Shown here: piece by piece, positions 62,574-64,000 of the stretch | Layout: each line of letters opens with the position of its first letter | How positions within the stretch are numbered: position 1 is the stretch's first letter | Assembly: GCA_016714935.1 (NCBI GenBank) | Contig: JADKBU010000021.1 | Location: forward strand, 1 to 64,000 | From: Candidatus Accumulibacter propinquus | Lineage (GTDB): Bacteria; Pseudomonadota; Gammaproteobacteria; Burkholderiales; Rhodocyclaceae | Length of the DNA stretch: 64,000 bases | Direction: 5' to 3' | Translations under genes and position numbers: made by a program | Notes under the pieces: generated by a model | Databases searched by the model: none | The model's input: only the letters and a program-made list of their open reading frames with translations | Told to the model about the DNA's origin: nothing

Positions 62574-64000
62574 TCAGAGCAGCAGGCTGCTGGCACGCGC
62601 AAAGGCCTCGAACTGCGCAGCCGGCAAGGGTTTGCTGAACAGATAGCCCTGTGCCTCATCACAACCCTTGCCGCGCAGGAAGGTCAACTGTGCCTCGCTT
62701 TCCACACCCTCGGCAACGGTCTGCAGGCCGAGGGCGTGCGCCAGGCTGATGGTCGCCGTTACGATCGCCTCGTCATCCGGGTCGGCAGCGAGGTCGGCGA
62801 CAAACGAGCGATCGATTTTCAGCTTGTGCACCCGGAAGCGCTTGAGGTAGCTCATCGACGAATAGCCGGTACCGAAGTCGTCGATCGACATGCGCACACC
62901 GCGCGTGCGCAGCTTGTCCATGGTCTCGATCGCAGCCAGTGGGTTGTCCATCGCCACGCTCTCGGTCAGCTCGAGTTCAAGAAACTGCGCCGGCATGCCC
63001 TCCTCGTCAAGGATCCGCGACACCACCTGGGTCAGGTTCGACTGCCTGAACTGCACCGCCGACAGGTTGACGGCCATGCTCTGCAGAGACAGACCAGCGT
63101 CCTGCCAGGCGCGCATCTGGCGAACGGCCAGTCGCAGAGCCCATTCGCCGATTGGCAGAATCAGCCCGGACTCTTCGGCGATCGGGATGAACTCGTTCGG
63201 CGACACCATCCCGAGTTCAGGATGTTGCCAACGCAACAGCGCCTCTGCCCCGATCAGGCGACGGTCATCAATGGCGAACTGCGGTTGAAAATGCAGACAC
63301 AACTCGCCGTGTTCGAGTGCGCGCCGCAGGTCGTTCTCGAGTTGCAGCGTGCGCGCCGACCGTTCCTGCATCTCGGCAGTAAAGAAGCAATAGGTGTTGC
63401 GACCGCTTTGTTTCGCGCGATACATGGCCGTATCGGCACACATCGACAACGCCTCGAAGCTCTCGCCGTCGACCGGGTACATGGCAATACCCACCGATGC
63501 CGTACAACTCAACTCATGTTGCCCGATCCTGTACGGCGGCGCGGCGACTTCCAGCAATTTTGTTGCCACATGCGCCGCGCCAGCGGCATCGGCACTCGGC
63601 AGAAGAAGGATGAACTCGTCCCCCCCGAGACGCGACACCGTATCCTCTTCGCGAACCGCACCGGTCAGCCGTTCGGCAACCTGCACCAGCAATTCGTCGC
63701 CAATCCGGTGGCCCAGGGAATCATTGACGTTCTTGAAGCGATCGAGGTCCAGGAAGATCAACGCCAGCGGCTCACGCGCGCGGTGCGCGCGGCTCAGATC
63801 GTGTTTGACTCGCTCGTTGAGCAGGCTGCGGTTGGGCAAGCCGGTCAGCGGATCGAAATGCGCCAGCCGCTGGATGCTGGCTTCGGCCTCCTTGAGCTGC
63901 GAAATGTCGATGAAGGTTCCGATATAGTGCGTCGGTAATCCATTGCGCTCGACCCGGCTGATCGACAGCCATTCCGGGTAGATGCTTCCGTCCTTGCGGC
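62574..64000 (-). CDS. PAS-GGDEF-EAL signalling protein (N-terminus outside window)
   Basis: The frame enters from the right edge, so the N-terminal part is missing. Visible order: end of a PAS/PAC domain (KDGSIYPEWLSISRVE), GGDEF domain (FDPLTGLPNRSLL; SRLGGDEFILLL) and EAL domain (GAEALLRWQHPELG; ELTESVAM; SIDDFGTGYSSMSYLKRF). The first domain has the consensus GGDEF and the second keeps its EAL motif (EALLRW), so both may be active on cyclic di-GMP. It converges on dacB. Confidence 0.92.
   Translation of the reverse strand, partial: RKDGSIYPEWLSISRVERNGLPTHYIGTFIDISQLKEAEASIQRLAHFDPLTGLPNRSLLNERVKHDLSRAHRAREPLALIFLDLDRFKNVNDSLGHRIGDELLVQVAERLTGAVREEDTVSRLGGDEFILLLPSADAAGAAHVATKLLEVAAPPYRIGQHELSCTASVGIAMYPVDGESFEALSMCADTAMYRAKQSGRNTYCFFTAEMQERSARTLQLENDLRRALEHGELCLHFQPQFAIDDRRLIGAEALLRWQHPELGMVSPNEFIPIAEESGLILPIGEWALRLAVRQMRAWQDAGLSLQSMAVNLSAVQFRQSNLTQVVSRILDEEGMPAQFLELELTESVAMDNPLAAIETMDKLRTRGVRMSIDDFGTGYSSMSYLKRFRVHKLKIDRSFVADLAADPDDEAIVTATISLAHALGLQTVAEGVESEAQLTFLRGKGCDEAQGYLFSKPLPAAQFEAFARASSLLL

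Overview
This is a GC-rich (roughly 62-65%) chromosomal window from a Gram-negative diazotroph. The gene set (NifL/NifA control, Rnf complex, System I cytochrome c maturation, PutA without an N-terminal DNA-binding domain, a FinR-like LysR gene divergent from ferredoxin-NADP reductase) points to a betaproteobacterium of the Rhodocyclales (Accumulibacter / Dechloromonas / Azoarcus type). Genus cannot be fixed from sequence alone. No rRNA, tRNA, CRISPR array or intact transposase gene was seen.

Layout. 0-9 kb: end of a putative surface protein, a non-coding stretch, acuI and a FinR-like lysR separated by an unusual poly-C tract, fpr, a DUF559 gene bounded by near-perfect 40-bp inverted repeats, ettA and a YgiQ-type radical SAM gene. 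9-20 kb: amino-acid use, with a GntR regulator, a frameshifted livJ, putA, livHMGF and an EamA transporter; a toxin-antitoxin pair sits inside this block and a lone FitA-type antitoxin gene follows it. 20-22 kb: a TlpA thioredoxin read in frame into a Tat-signal transglutaminase-like protein. 22-28 kb: an rnf operon in a permuted order (G-E-rseC-A-B-C-D-H). 28-32 kb: nifL-nifA-nifF-nifZ. 32-36 kb: an island of FHA-HDOD protein, hsdR remnant, hipA, hipB and hsdM remnant. 36-41 kb: nifB, a 4Fe-4S ferredoxin gene, nifO, a flavodiiron protein, a 2Fe-2S ferredoxin, a Shethna/FeSII-like protein and draG. 41-47.6 kb: hypABFCDE on the minus strand. 47.8-55 kb: ccmABCDEFGHI. 55-56.6 kb: a tetraheme NapC/NirT-type quinol dehydrogenase and a periplasmic heme protein. 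57-64 kb: lytic transglycosylase, thioesterase, a cysteine-free Crp/Fnr regulator, CYTH-CHAD protein, PBP4 and a PAS-GGDEF-EAL protein cut by the window end.

How it fits together. Rnf can drive reduction of low-potential ferredoxin or flavodoxin (nifF and the ferredoxins here) for nitrogenase. nifB begins FeMo-co synthesis. The FeSII-like protein and the flavodiiron protein fit protection from oxygen, draG fits post-translational reactivation of NifH, and hyp genes mature a hydrogenase that could recycle H2. nifHDK are not in the window. Promoter sequences support this: a NifA site (TGT-N10-ACA) lies between two divergent -24/-12 promoters for rnf and nifLA, and another NifA site plus a consensus -24/-12 promoter precedes nifB. 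FNR-type boxes placed at about -41.5 precede ccmA and the napC-like gene, linking cytochrome maturation with a low-oxygen respiratory branch.

Several loci look damaged or unusual: the lysR/acuI poly-C tract, livJ with three frameshifts, the hsd remnants around hipBA, and the tlpA-transglutaminase fusion. Each could be biology or an assembly error; read mapping would separate the two.
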